Source: Phycisphaeraceae bacterium
Lineage (GTDB): Bacteria; Planctomycetota; Phycisphaerae; Phycisphaerales; UBA1924
DNA length: 64,000 nucleotides
Direction of reading: 5' to 3'
NCBI GenBank assembly: GCA_019636675.1
Contig: JAHBXC010000001.1
Coordinates: forward strand, 496,001-560,000
In this document: positions 50,878 to 59,969 of the stretch, piece after piece
Numbering within the stretch: the first letter of the stretch is position 1
How the letters are laid out: each line of letters starts with the position of its first letter
Position numbers and translations under genes: made by a program
The notes under the pieces: model-generated
The model's database searches: none
Told to the model about the DNA's origin: nothing
Seen by the model: the letters and a program-made list of their open reading frames with translations, nothing else

Positions 50878-51000
50878 AACATGAGCGTTGCACGGACGCG
50901 ACAACGCCGGAACGAGCCCTCGGCGCAGCCGACTCGAGGGCCGATCCGGGCGAGTTTTCCCGGACCATTTCGATGGTTCGGGATTTGCCCCCTGACTCCC

Positions 51001-51366
51001 GTGCCACCAATCGCAGAACAGACATCCCGCATCGCGTTCGCCGCTTCGGCCCTGCTGGTCGCCGCCGGGCTTGCCGGCTGCGCCGCGAGCCAGGAGGCGC
51101 ACTCGCCCCGACAGGCCGGGCTGTGGGCGATCGAGCCGCTCCACGCCCCGGAACCCGGCCCGGCGCTCGCGCCCGGCGCAGGGGCCTGGGTCGCGTCGAC
51201 CGGGTGGGTCGCGCCCGGGGAGGCGATCGCGGCCCGCCGGGACTCGGGGCTGATCGCCCGGCCCCCGGCGCCGCTGGTGGACGCCAGCGTGTGGCCCGGC
51301 CCGCCCGTGCCTCTCGAGCTTCGACGCATCCCGACGATCTACTCCCGATGGGGCACGAGGCACTGA
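51001..51366 (+). CDS. Small lipoprotein of unknown function
   Basis: A GTG start gives a 121-residue protein with signal RIAFAASALLVAAGLAGCAA, a clear lipobox (LAGC). The mature part is short and rich in Pro, Ala and Gly with no family I recognise; it contains many Trp (GLWAIEPL, AWVASTGWVA). No ribosome binding site is seen. A hairpin with a TTCG loop lies just upstream at 50959-50982. The open frame continues upstream, but only the GTG puts the signal peptide at the start. Confidence 0.6.
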   Translation: MPPIAEQTSRIAFAASALLVAAGLAGCAASQEAHSPRQAGLWAIEPLHAPEPGPALAPGAGAWVASTGWVAPGEAIAARRDSGLIARPPAPLVDASVWPGPPVPLELRRIPTIYSRWGTRH

Positions 51367-51465
51367 CCCCCCTCAGAAACGCCGGATCGCCGCAAATACT
51401 TACAGCACGCGAACATACATCGCGAAGATTCCGACGATTCCTCGCGTAACCCGTGAGAATCTGGG

Positions 51466-51494
51466 TTGATTCCGGAACGATCTCACGCGATACT
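51466..51494 (+). promoter_or_regulatory. Promoter of the HU-like gene
   Basis: TTGATT (51466-51471), 17 bases, then GATACT (51489-51494), a good spacing and match. The gene starts at 51599, giving a leader of about 100 bases. Confidence 0.55.
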
Positions 51495-51598
51495 GGGCGT
51501 CGCCGAGATGTGACCGACTCAGGGGATGCGCCCCGGTCGGCACAACTCTTTGGCAGTGCTGACCGACGCGTCGAGGCGCCTGAGCGGAGGGAACGGCC

Positions 51599-51955
51599 GT
51601 GGCGACGATAACGAAAAAAGACCTGGTCGACCGGGTCGCAGCGGCGACCAAGATGAAGCGCACCGACGTGCGCGATGTTGTTCAGTGCCTGTTCGACCAG
51701 ATCGTTCTGGAGCTGGGCCGGGGGAACCGGCTGGAGTTCCGCGATTTCGGCATCTTCGAGACGAAGTCTCGTGCGCCGCGCGTCGCGCAGAACCCAAAGA
51801 CGCTCGAGCGGGTCGAGGTGCCCGCCAAGCGCACCGTGAAGTTCAAGGTCGGCAAGCTGATGCAGGATTCGCTCGACGCGCCGGACCTCATCGAGCAGAA
51901 GGTCCAGGACCACTGGCCCCATTCCTTCAGCGACGATCAGCTCATCGCCGACTGA
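51599..51955 (+). CDS. HU/IHF-family DNA-binding protein
   Basis: The 118-residue protein has the HU/IHF fold: [60 protein letters not shown] with the DNA-binding arm and its conserved Pro, and [15 protein letters not shown]-type proteins bend DNA and organise the nucleoid. It is about 25 residues longer than E. coli HU, with a C-terminal tail ([20 protein letters not shown]). The GTG start has a GGAGGG site about eight bases upstream. Confidence 0.94.
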   Translation: MATITKKDLVDRVAAATKMKRTDVRDVVQCLFDQIVLELGRGNRLEFRDFGIFETKSRAPRVAQNPKTLERVEVPAKRTVKFKVGKLMQDSLDAPDLIEQKVQDHWPHSFSDDQLIAD

Positions 51956-52062
51956 TCCGCGAGCGTCTCCCCGATATCATCCGCCCCGTGCGCACACGCC
52001 GCCCCGTCCCCGACGGGGGCGGCATGCTTTCATCCACGCTGTCCCGTACGCGAGCACCGACC

Positions 52063-53148
52063 ATGCCCTCGATCGCCGAACTCCTCGGACCCGACGCCGA
52101 CGCCCTTCTTTCCTACGAGTCCAAGGGGTTCCCTCGCGCCTCGCTCGCGCTGCCCGGGCCCGATTTCGTCGATCGCGTGTTCACGCAGACCGATCGCTCG
52201 CCCAACGTGCTGCGGAACTTCCAGACCATCCTCAACACCGGGCGCCTCGCCGGCACCGGCTACACCTCGATCCTGCCCGTCGACCAGGGCATCGAGCACT
52301 CCGCCGTCGCGTCGTTCACCGCGAACCCGGCGTACTTCGACCCGGCGAAGATCGTCGAGCTGGCGATCGAGGGCGGGTGCAACGCGGTCGCGAGCACGCT
52401 GGGCGTGCTGGGCGCAGTGTCGAGGAAATACGCGCACCGCATCCCCTTTCTCGTCAAGCTCAACCACAACGAGCTGATGTCGTTCCCCAACACCTTTGAC
52501 CAGACGCGCTACGGCTCGGTCAAGCAGGCGTTCGACATGGGCGCGATGGCCGTTGGCGCGACGATCTACTTCGGCTCGGCCGAGTCGCGCCGCCAGATCG
52601 ACGAGGTCTCGGCGTGGTTCGAAGAGGCGCACGACTACGGCCTGGTCACCGTGCTCTGGTGCTACACCCGCTCCGACGCGTTCAAGCAGGACAAGGACTA
52701 CCACGCGTCCGCCGACCTGACCGGCCAGGCCAACCACCTGGGCGTGACGATCCAGGCCGACATCATCAAGCAGAAACTCCCCACCATCAACCGCGGCTAC
52801 GACGCGCTCAACAACAACGAGAAGTACATCACCAAGGGCGAGAAGTACGGCAAGTTCGACAAGGCCATGTACGACAAGTTCACCCCGGGCGATCACCCCA
52901 TCGACCTCTGCCGCCTGCAGGTCGCCAACTGCTACATGGGGCGCATGCCCCTCATCAACTCGGGCGGCGAGAGCAAGGGCGCGAGCGACCTGGCCGACGC
53001 CGTGCGCACCGCCGTCATCAACAAGCGCGCCGGCGGCATCGGGCTCATCTCGGGGCGCAAGGCGTTCCAGCGCCCGATGAAGGAGGGCGTCGCCCTGCTC
53101 AACGCCATCCAGGATGTGTACCTCGATAAGAGCGTGACGATCGCGTGA
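52063..53148 (+). CDS. fbaB: Class I fructose-bisphosphate aldolase (FbaB/DhnA type)
   Basis: This archaeal-type class I aldolase uses a Schiff-base Lys and works in glycolysis or gluconeogenesis. The 361-residue protein has [85 protein letters not shown] and a C-terminal [20 protein letters not shown], then [17 protein letters not shown]. These match the FbaB group. The ATG at 52063 ([10 protein letters not shown]) is preferred over 52024 because the preceding residues are not conserved-looking. The stop overlaps the next gene start (GTGA). Confidence 0.92.
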   Translation: MPSIAELLGPDADALLSYESKGFPRASLALPGPDFVDRVFTQTDRSPNVLRNFQTILNTGRLAGTGYTSILPVDQGIEHSAVASFTANPAYFDPAKIVELAIEGGCNAVASTLGVLGAVSRKYAHRIPFLVKLNHNELMSFPNTFDQTRYGSVKQAFDMGAMAVGATIYFGSAESRRQIDEVSAWFEEAHDYGLVTVLWCYTRSDAFKQDKDYHASADLTGQANHLGVTIQADIIKQKLPTINRGYDALNNNEKYITKGEKYGKFDKAMYDKFTPGDHPIDLCRLQVANCYMGRMPLINSGGESKGASDLADAVRTAVINKRAGGIGLISGRKAFQRPMKEGVALLNAIQDVYLDKSVTIA

Positions 53149-53774
53149 CGCGGCTCGCGCTCACGGGCGTCGTCGCACTCCTGGTGCTGGCGCTTGTTTC
53201 GGGCGCGGCGTACACCACCGTTGTCAACGCGTCGCGCGAGGAGCCCGAGCCGCTCGCGCGCGTCGAGCTGCGCTCCTGGGTCGTCGCCGGGCGGGGACGT
53301 CACCTCTACGCGCAGATCACTGCGCCGCCCGGGTTCGAGCACCTCGATACGGTCGTCGAGTACACCGGCGCCTTCGCGCGCCGGGGCTATACCCCCCCAC
53401 CGGCGCGCGAGGACCGCGACCGGATCGTCAAGGTCGCGCGCGGCGATCGCGTCTGGTCGTTCCTGCCCATCCCGCCCGATCACCGCCTTGAAGCGGTTTA
53501 CTGGGCGCCCCTCAGCGCCGTGGCGGAGCTGCAGCGTGACCGCGCGTTCGAGTCGCGCTACTTCCTGCTCGGGCCCAACAGCACCTCGGGCCTCCGCGCC
53601 GCGTTCGAGAGCGCGGGGCTGGCGCTGCCGGCCCACGTGCTGGAGCGCGGCGGGCCTCTCGGCGAATTCCCGGGGATCGAAACGCTCCCTGGAGTCGAGA
53701 TCGCTGGCGATCAGTGGGGCCGTTTCGGCTTCGTCGCCGGGCCCGAGCCGGCGCCGCTGGGGCGTCTCAGATGA
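53145..53774 (+). CDS. Single-pass membrane or secreted protein, unknown
   Basis: The 209-residue protein starts at a GTG overlapping the aldolase stop (GTGA). An N-terminal helix ([20 protein letters not shown]) is a membrane anchor or uncleaved signal. The rest is soluble, with strands such as [20 protein letters not shown] and several Pro-rich turns; I see no known domain. It is probably coupled to the aldolase, though a shared function is not obvious. Its end overlaps the 3' end of ispE by 8 bases. Confidence 0.7.
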   Translation: MTRLALTGVVALLVLALVSGAAYTTVVNASREEPEPLARVELRSWVVAGRGRHLYAQITAPPGFEHLDTVVEYTGAFARRGYTPPPAREDRDRIVKVARGDRVWSFLPIPPDHRLEAVYWAPLSAVAELQRDRAFESRYFLLGPNSTSGLRAAFESAGLALPAHVLERGGPLGEFPGIETLPGVEIAGDQWGRFGFVAGPEPAPLGRLR

Positions 53775-54678
53775 ACACGCGCACGGCGCGCGTCGGCGTT
53801 TCGAGGTCGTCGCGCAGCCGGATCGCCAGCCACTCGGCGTGGTCGGCGTCGCGCGCCACCACGAACAGCCCGCTGCCGCTGCCCGTCACGTGCGCAGGCG
53901 AATCGGTCGATCGCGCCGCGGCTGCGCGCATGTCGCCCAGCGCGGGCTGCACCATCGCGGCGGCGATCGCCAGGTCGTTGAACAGCGCCTCGCTCACGAT
54001 CTCGCCGGACATCGCGAGCCGGCGAACCTCTTCGGCGCGCAGCTCGTGATCCGCGCCGAGGGTTTCGTCGAACGCGCGGTACACCGCCCCGGTGTTGCAG
54101 CCGAAAGGCGGGAAGACCATCGCGAGCCAGATGTCGCTGTCCCGGCGCTCCAGGCGCTCGATGCGATCGCCCAGCCCCTCGACGATCGCCGCGCGCGGGA
54201 CATCGCCCTCGTCGAGGAAGTACGGGACGTCGCTGCCGATCGAGGCGCCGATCTCGCGGAGCGCGTCGTCGTCGATCGCGAGTGAATAGGCGTCTCGCAG
54301 CGCCGCGAGCATGGCGGCGGCGTTCGAGGAACCGCCCCCCATCCCGCTGCCGACGGGGATGCGTTTGTCGAGGCGCAGCTGGGTCGCGAGGCGGGCGCCG
54401 AGGCGCGCTTCGAGCGCGTGATGGGCGCGGACCGCGAGGTCCTTCGCGATGGGCCAGTCGATGTCGGTCCGCCGCGGCGCGTCGTCGTGCCAGAGGATCG
54501 CGTAGCGGCTCGCGCGCGACTCATCGAGGGGCGTCAGCGTGAGCGTGTCGCGAAGATCGACCGGGGCCATCCAGCTGGAGATCGGGTGGTAACCGCGTTC
54601 GCCCTCTGGGGCCCCGACCGCCAGCGCGAGGTTCACCTTCGCGGTGGTGGTGCGGACGATCGTCAGGCCGCTGCTCAC
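53767..54678 (-). CDS. ispE: 4-diphosphocytidyl-2-C-methyl-D-erythritol kinase
   Basis: IspE is the GHMP kinase of the MEP isoprenoid pathway. The 303-residue protein has TTAKVNLALAVGAPEGERGY at the N-terminus, the ATP-binding motif IPVGSGMGGGSSNAAAMLAA, IGSDVPYFLDEGDVPRAAIV and VTGSGSGLFVVA near the end. The GTG at 54678 overlaps the kdsC stop as GTGA; an ATG at 54699 would add seven residues. Position next to kdsC is not functional pathway linkage but suggests co-expression. Confidence 0.95.
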   Translation of the reverse strand: MSSGLTIVRTTTAKVNLALAVGAPEGERGYHPISSWMAPVDLRDTLTLTPLDESRASRYAILWHDDAPRRTDIDWPIAKDLAVRAHHALEARLGARLATQLRLDKRIPVGSGMGGGSSNAAAMLAALRDAYSLAIDDDALREIGASIGSDVPYFLDEGDVPRAAIVEGLGDRIERLERRDSDIWLAMVFPPFGCNTGAVYRAFDETLGADHELRAEEVRRLAMSGEIVSEALFNDLAIAAAMVQPALGDMRAAAARSTDSPAHVTGSGSGLFVVARDADHAEWLAIRLRDDLETPTRAVRVFI

Positions 54679-55238
54679 GCGAGCGCTTCCTTCGACCATC
54701 GCTCGATCTGCCCCTCGTCGAGCCCGTCGCGCAGCCGGTGGGCGTGGAGGATCAGGTCGGCCAGCTCGCGGAAGGCGCCTCGCCCCCCTTTGCTCGCGAG
54801 GACGAGCGAGACGCGCTCGCGGACTTCGGGTCGCGCGTCGGCCGGGCACGCGCTGAACGCGGCGAGGCGCATCGCGGGCAGATCGTTCACATCGTCGCCG
54901 ATATAGACGCACCTTTCGGGCGGCACGCCGATCGCGGCGCAGGCGCGCCGGAGGCGCTCGCCCTTCTCGCCCGAGCCGACATCGACGTGATGCACGCCGA
55001 GCCCTTGAGCGCGGGCGCGGATCACGCCGTCGTCGTGGCTCGCGCTGATCCAGGCGATCTTGTACTTGGCCGCCTGGAGCAGTTTCACGCCCATCCCGTC
55101 GTGGACATGGAAGGAGCGTCCCTTGGCCCCGTCGGGGAAGAGGGCGATCGTGCCGTCGGTCAGCACGCCGTCGACATCGCTCAGAACGCCGGAGGGGGCG
55201 ATGTCGCGCAGGACACGGAGGGCGTCGTCGTGGGTCAC
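54675..55238 (-). CDS. kdsC: 3-deoxy-D-manno-octulosonate 8-phosphate phosphatase
   Basis: KdsC removes phosphate from Kdo-8-P, just before KdsB. The 187-residue protein is a small HAD phosphatase: GVLSDVDGVLTDGTIALFPD holds the nucleophile Asp pair, FHVHDGMGVKLLQAAKYKIA and WISASHDD the second motif, and YIGDDVNDLPAM the last acidic motif. DVDGVLTDG is diagnostic of the KdsC/YrbI group. It starts at GTG 55238. Together with kdsB and waaA, the Kdo route is represented in three separate places. Confidence 0.94.
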   Translation of the reverse strand: MTHDDALRVLRDIAPSGVLSDVDGVLTDGTIALFPDGAKGRSFHVHDGMGVKLLQAAKYKIAWISASHDDGVIRARAQGLGVHHVDVGSGEKGERLRRACAAIGVPPERCVYIGDDVNDLPAMRLAAFSACPADARPEVRERVSLVLASKGGRGAFRELADLILHAHRLRDGLDEGQIERWSKEALA

Positions 55239-55332
55239 GGGGACAGGGTAGCCGCGAGACACGGGCCTGCGGAGCGCGAAACACCCGGGACGGGGCCAAA
55301 GTCGGCGCCTTTCCGGACCGATACAGCCCACG

Positions 55333-55695
55333 ATGAGCCGCACCAAGGAACGCCCAGCGAACCCCGTCTTCGACCGACGCCTCTTCGCGCGCACGCCCGT
55401 GGAGCGCGGGGCCAAGCTCTTCCATCGCGCCGGGCTGTCCTATGCGCCCGGGCGCACGACCGACCTCTCCGAGGGCGGCGCCCTGCTGGAGGTCCACGCC
55501 GCACGCCCGATGACGCCCGGCGACGTCGTCGACGTGGTCATCGAGCCCAAGGTCGACGCCGGCGTGGTGCGCACGCGATCGCTGATCGAGGCGACCGTGG
55601 TGCGCGCCGTGCCGCTGACCGGCGATCTGCAGGTCGTCGCGGTGCGCTTCACCAGGAACCGCTCCGAGTTCGGTCGCGAGCGTCTCGCGGCGTGA
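55333..55695 (+). CDS. PilZ domain protein
   Basis: The 120-residue protein is a stand-alone PilZ domain. FDRRLFARTPVERGAKLFHR gives the RxxxR c-di-GMP motif, and GRTTDLSEGGALLEVHAARP the D/NxSxxG motif. The rest (TPGDVVDVVIEPKVDAGVVR, VVAVRFTRNR) follows the domain's beta-barrel. It should bind cyclic di-GMP, but what it controls is unknown. Its stop directly touches the stop of the convergent DEAD-box gene. Confidence 0.88.
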   Translation: MSRTKERPANPVFDRRLFARTPVERGAKLFHRAGLSYAPGRTTDLSEGGALLEVHAARPMTPGDVVDVVIEPKVDAGVVRTRSLIEATVVRAVPLTGDLQVVAVRFTRNRSEFGRERLAA

Positions 55696-57360
55696 TCAGG
55701 GCGTTGCCGGCGGCGCGCCGTCGGGCGTGGGGTTGTCCGAAGGGGCTGCCTGCTTCATCGTCCGGTGCGTCTTGACGCGCCCGCCCATCGAGCGGGGAGG
55801 CATCTTCGTGGGCACGACGCCGCCGGGGAAGCGGCTCATATCGATCGCGGCGGCCGGCTTGGGTGGCGCGGCGACATACGCGAGGCGGTTGACGCCGGGC
55901 TTCGGAGGCGCGCCGGCGCCGGGCTTGTCCTTGGACCAGTCGCCCGGCGGGTCGCGGTGCTTGAAGTCGGGGTACTCGAGCTTGGGGATCTCTTTGTTCG
56001 AGAGCATCTCGATCGCCGTGAGCAGGTCGCCCTGCTCGCTGGTGACGAACGCCCAGGCCACGCCGTCGCGCCCGGCGCGCGCGGTGCGCCCGATGCGATG
56101 GATATAGACCTCGGGGTCTTCCGGGATGTCGTAGTTGACGACATGGGTGATAAGATCGACATCGAGCCCGCGCGCCGCGAGGTCGCTGGCGACGAGGACG
56201 GAGAGGTCGCCGTCGCGGAGCTTCTCGATGATGCGGTTCCGCTTGGCCTGGGGCAGGTCGCCGTGGATGGCGCGGGCGTTGATGCCGCGGTCTTCGAGCG
56301 CCTTGGACACCCTGTCGACGGTGCGCTTGGTCTTGCAGAAGACGATGGTGAGCCCGGGCTTCTCGTGCGTGAGCAGGTGATGGAGCAGGCGGGTCTTGTC
56401 CCACGGCTCGACGCTGAGATAGTGCTGCTTGACGAGGTCGACGGTGAGCGACTGGCTCTTGGGCTCGACGCGCTCGGGGTCGACCATGTACTTGCGCGCG
56501 AGCTTCTCGATCTCGGGGCTGATGGTCGCCGAGACGAAGATGGTCTGGTGCTCGACGCGGATCATCCCGAGGATCTTGCGGATGTCGTCGCGGAAGCCGA
56601 TGTCGAGCATCCGGTCGACCTCGTCGAGCACGGCGAACTTGACACCGTCGACGCGGACGTAGCCGCGCTCGACCATGTCCATCAGGCGACCGGGCGTCGC
56701 GACAACGATCTCGGGGCCCTTGCGCAGCTTGTCGGCCTGGGTCTTGATGTTCTGCCCGCCGTAGACCGGGAGCACGCGCACGCCGGTGTGGCGACCGAGC
56801 TCCTCGATCTCGCCGGCGATCTGGATCGCCAGCTCGCGCGTGGGGGCGAGGACGAGGCCCTGGAAGGGGTCGCCCTTCTTCATCTGGTGCAGCACGGGGA
56901 GCGCGAAGGCGGCGGTCTTGCCCGAGCCGGTCTTGGCCTGCCCGAGGACGTCTCGCCCCTGGATCGCGAAGGGGATGAGCTGGCTCTGGATCCAGGTGGG
57001 CTGGGTGAAGCCCAGGTCCGTCACGCCGCGCAGGACATCCTCTCGCAGACCCAGATCGGCGAAGGTCTGGTCGGAGAAGACATCGGTGGCCTTGCCCCCG
57101 GCATCAGCGGCGACGCGCTTCTTCTTTCCTCGCGGAGCGCGCTCGACGTCGTCGTCTTCGTCTTCCTCGTCGTCACGGCGCGAGGGCGCCTGGACAGCGG
57201 TGGACGCCGAGCCGTCCGAGGGCTTCTTCTTGCCGCGTCGGCGCTTGCGCTTCTTCTTCGGCTTGGTTTCTGTGCTGGCGCCCTCATCGGAAACGGACTG
57301 GGCGGCACGGGGTTCGTCGGGCGCGTCGATCGCGTCCGGCGTCATCATCTCGTCGGTCAT
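55696..57360 (-). CDS. DEAD-box RNA helicase with DEVD motif
   Basis: The 554-residue protein has a charged N-terminal extension (about 100 residues, Lys-rich KPKKKRKRRRGKKKP followed by an acidic stretch), then the helicase core: FADLGLREDVLRGVTDLGFT, QAKTGSGKTAAFALPVLHQM, APTRELAIQI, ATPGRLMDMV, AVLDEVDRMLDIGF, VSATIS, IVFCKTKRTVDRVSKALEDR, HGDLPQAKRNRIIEKL, ASDLAARGLDVDL and YIHRIGRTARAGRDG. Motif II is DEVD, not DEAD. The basic tail (KTHRTMKQAAP) probably aids RNA binding. It likely acts in RNA remodelling or decay. Confidence 0.94.
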   Translation of the reverse strand: MTDEMMTPDAIDAPDEPRAAQSVSDEGASTETKPKKKRKRRRGKKKPSDGSASTAVQAPSRRDDEEDEDDDVERAPRGKKKRVAADAGGKATDVFSDQTFADLGLREDVLRGVTDLGFTQPTWIQSQLIPFAIQGRDVLGQAKTGSGKTAAFALPVLHQMKKGDPFQGLVLAPTRELAIQIAGEIEELGRHTGVRVLPVYGGQNIKTQADKLRKGPEIVVATPGRLMDMVERGYVRVDGVKFAVLDEVDRMLDIGFRDDIRKILGMIRVEHQTIFVSATISPEIEKLARKYMVDPERVEPKSQSLTVDLVKQHYLSVEPWDKTRLLHHLLTHEKPGLTIVFCKTKRTVDRVSKALEDRGINARAIHGDLPQAKRNRIIEKLRDGDLSVLVASDLAARGLDVDLITHVVNYDIPEDPEVYIHRIGRTARAGRDGVAWAFVTSEQGDLLTAIEMLSNKEIPKLEYPDFKHRDPPGDWSKDKPGAGAPPKPGVNRLAYVAAPPKPAAAIDMSRFPGGVVPTKMPPRSMGGRVKTHRTMKQAAPSDNPTPDGAPPATP

Positions 57361-57638
57361 GCAGACCTCTGTGTGGCGTCGCCCGAAGCAACCCTCCGCC
57401 GGATGAAGGCGTCGGTCGCGTCCGGGCCCCCGGGGGCGGGGCAGGAGGCGGTCGACGCGAACCATCCGGCGAAGAACGGCGTGCCGGGCGACGGCGGGTG
57501 AACTGTCACGCGCGACGGAGAGCCCGCCGCTGGCGTTGGTGATCGTAGACTCCGGACCCGGTCGATACAAACGGGGCTTCTCGGACGCTCACTCCACCCA
57601 TCATCGGCGCGCCCCGGGCCCGACTTCGCGAGTTTCCC

Positions 57639-58931
57639 GTGACCGACACCAGCTGGCTCGATATCGACCTCGACGCGCTCCGGCACAACGCCGGGATCCT
57701 GCGCGCCGTCCTCGGGGCCGCCCCGGGACCTTCCGAGACCCCCGCCCCCGGGCTGTGCGCCGTGCTCAAGGCCGACGGGTACGGTCTGGGAGCGCAGAAA
57801 CTGGCCCCGACGCTCGAGCACGCGCGGGTCGACATGTTCGCCGTCTACACCCTCCGAGAAGCCGCGTCGCTTCTTTTCGTCACCTCGCGCACGCCGATCC
57901 TCGTGCTCATGCCCACAGCCGGGCTCGAGCCCCTGCGCGACCTGCGCCGCTCCCCGGGCTACGAGCGCCTCCGACTCACGATCCACAGCCGCGAGCAGCT
58001 GCGCGAACTCCGCGCCGCGCTCGACGCGGGGCTCCCGCCCGTCTCCGTGCACCTCGAGGTCGACACCGGCATGAGCCGCGGCGGCGCGAGCCCGAGCGAC
58101 GCGTCGATGCTCGTGCGCGAGATCCACAGCGACCCGCGCGTGCGTCTTGCCGGCGTGTTCTCCCACTTCGCGTGCGCCGACTGCGACCCGGCGCTCACCG
58201 CGGCGCAGGGCCGGCGCTTCGACGAGTGGCTGAGCGAGGTCGCGCCGCTGCTCCCGGCGCAGTGCGTCGTGCACCTGGCAAACTCCTTCGGCGCGCTGCG
58301 CTCGTCGAGACACCATCGGGGGATGGTCCGCGCCGGGCTCGCCCTGCTGGGCTACGCAGTCGAAGAGTTCGACGACCCGGCGACCTTCCAGCACCGAGAC
58401 GCGGCCGACGCGCTGCGACCGGCGGTGCGCTGGATGTCCTCGGTCATCCACGAGACCCGCCTCGAACCAGGCGCGACCGTCGGCTACGGCGCCGCCTGGC
58501 GCGCCACCCGCCCCTCGCGCATCGGGCTCGTCCCGGTCGGCTACGCCGATGGGTACCCGCTCTCGCTCTCGAACCGCGGCGTGGTGCGCGTGCGCGCGCG
58601 CTCCGAGTGGGCCCTCGCGCCGGTCGTCGGGCGCGTCAGCATGGACCAGATCACGGTCGACCTCACCGACCTCCCCGACGACGCGCCGCTCGTGGGCGCG
58701 TCGGTCGAGGTGCTGAGCGACGACCGCGCCGCGCCGAACTTCCTGCCCACAGTGGCGCACACCGCCGGGACGATCACGCACGAGCTGCTGTGCCGGTTGT
58801 CGCCTCGCGTCGTGCGCCGTCACCACCGGACCGCCGCGGAAGCGACGGGCCCTCGCGTCGTGGCGCTCGGGAGCGTGCCGCGCTCGTCGAGGCCGACGGC
58901 CGCGACCGGCGCTGGCACTACCGGCGTATGA
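57639..58931 (+). CDS. alr: Alanine racemase
   Basis: Alr makes D-alanine for peptidoglycan. The 430-residue protein has the PLP Lys44 in CAVLKADGYGLGAQKLAPTL, FAVYTLREAASLL, VHLEVDTGMSRGG, ANSFGALRSSRHHRGMVRAG, the catalytic Tyr in VGYGAAWRATRPSRIGLVPV and GYADGYPLSLSNRGVV. The N-terminal part has a Pro-rich loop insertion (APGPSETPAPG). A C-terminal extension of about 30 residues (RRHHRTAAEATGPRVV) goes beyond the usual end. Start is GTG at 57639, 278 bases from the divergent helicase. Confidence 0.95.
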   Translation: MTDTSWLDIDLDALRHNAGILRAVLGAAPGPSETPAPGLCAVLKADGYGLGAQKLAPTLEHARVDMFAVYTLREAASLLFVTSRTPILVLMPTAGLEPLRDLRRSPGYERLRLTIHSREQLRELRAALDAGLPPVSVHLEVDTGMSRGGASPSDASMLVREIHSDPRVRLAGVFSHFACADCDPALTAAQGRRFDEWLSEVAPLLPAQCVVHLANSFGALRSSRHHRGMVRAGLALLGYAVEEFDDPATFQHRDAADALRPAVRWMSSVIHETRLEPGATVGYGAAWRATRPSRIGLVPVGYADGYPLSLSNRGVVRVRARSEWALAPVVGRVSMDQITVDLTDLPDDAPLVGASVEVLSDDRAAPNFLPTVAHTAGTITHELLCRLSPRVVRRHHRTAAEATGPRVVALGSVPRSSRPTAATGAGTTGV

Positions 58932-58961
58932 AAGAAACAACGCCCCGCGTCGGGGCGTTGT
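58932..58961 (-). terminator. Intrinsic terminator of the PEP-CTERM-like gene
   Basis: ACAACGCCCCG (58937-58947) pairs perfectly with CGGGGCGTTGT (58951-58961), 11 bp with a 3-nt loop. On the minus strand TTCTTTC follows; on the plus strand there is no T-tract. It lies about 33 bases past the minus-strand gene stop and just after alr, so it may also stop alr transcripts weakly. Confidence 0.7.
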
Positions 58962-58994
58962 GAAGTGCGCGTGCGTGAAGGTGTGACTGGATAC

Positions 58995-59651
58995 TCACGC
59001 CCGACGGCGGCGGGTCGCGATCCCCGCGAGGCCGGCGAAAGCCATGGCGCCGCTCAGCGGCGTGGGGATCAGCGAAGGCGGCGGGGGCGGCGGGTTGTCG
59101 CCCACGGTCACGAAGCCCTCGCTGCCGCCGTCGCCGAAGCCGATCATGTGGACGCCGACGCGCAGCTCGCCGCTGTTGAGCGAGGCGATCACATCGTCGA
59201 TGCCGAAGCCGCCGACGAGCGAGTAGGTCCAGGTGAGCGACTCGCCGGGGTTAATGCCGTTCACGGGCGGGGGCGGCTTGGCGGTCAGGCCCAGCGCGTC
59301 GGAAGAATTGAAGTCGACGGTCTCGCCGCCGGGGAGAGCGCCGCCAACCCCAGCGGTGAACTCGACGCCGCCCGAGTTCGTGATCGTCGCCAGGGCGAGC
59401 AGGACGCCCGCGGCGTTGTCGATCCAGATGGCTCGCACGCCGGAGGCGACGCCGCCAGAGGCGTTGCTGAGGGTGAACTGGGCGGTCGACCCGGCGCCGG
59501 CGAGGACGGACAGCGAGAGCTGCGCCTCGCCCGCGGCGGCGTTGACCGGGCTGTTGTTCGTGATGTTCTGGAACCCGAAGGTCGCGGCGGTCGCCATCCC
59601 GGCGAACGACGCAGCGACGATCCCGGCCGCGGCCATGCGTGTGGTCTTCAT
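58995..59651 (-). CDS. Secreted protein with PEP-CTERM-like sorting tail
   Basis: The 218-residue protein has a signal peptide (RMAAAGIVAASFAGMATAAT) and a beta-rich body (AQLSLSVLAGAGSTAQFTLS, GSTVDFNSS-like GGETVDFNSSDALGL). It ends in a Pro-rich spacer (GDNPPPPPPS) then LIPTPLSGAMAFAGLAGIAT plus RRRRA, a PEP-CTERM-like tail with a hydrophobic stretch and Arg cluster. The function of the body is not recognised. The tail recalls that of the HAF-repeat protein (28191-29321), so both may share an exosortase-like sorting system encoded elsewhere. Confidence 0.83.
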   Translation of the reverse strand: MKTTRMAAAGIVAASFAGMATAATFGFQNITNNSPVNAAAGEAQLSLSVLAGAGSTAQFTLSNASGGVASGVRAIWIDNAAGVLLALATITNSGGVEFTAGVGGALPGGETVDFNSSDALGLTAKPPPPVNGINPGESLTWTYSLVGGFGIDDVIASLNSGELRVGVHMIGFGDGGSEGFVTVGDNPPPPPPSLIPTPLSGAMAFAGLAGIATRRRRA

Positions 59652-59839
59652 ACTCGTCTCTCTGCTCCCGATGGTGATCTCTTCTCTCGTGCTGATGAAG
59701 GATACTTCGCGGGAACGAAGCGGCAAGTCGCTGCCCACCCGAAACTTGGCCCCGATAACGCCCGGTGATCGGGCTGGGAGGGCGTTGCAGCCAGGGGCTC
59801 GCCCCGGGGCGTCATACTGGGCAATCTGCAGGTCGGAAA

Positions 59840-59912
59840 TGGGCGGGGAGGGATTCGAACCCACGACCCTCCGCGTGTAAAGCGGACGCTCTAGCCACTG
59901 AGCTACCCGCCC
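59840..59912 (-). tRNA. tRNA-Val(UAC)
   Basis: Read on the minus strand: acceptor GGGCGGG/CCCGCCC, D stem GCTC/GAGC, anticodon stem TCCGC/GCGGA with loop TTTACAC (anticodon UAC), variable loop GGGTC, T loop TTCGAAT and discriminator A. The T stem GTGGG/CCCTC has one U-U mismatch (positions 50 and 64). There is no encoded CCA and no intron. Confidence 0.93.
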
Positions 59913-59969
59913 GGCTGGGACAAGCATACCCGTCGCGCTCGCCCCTGCGCCCTCGCCAACAATCCGGCG

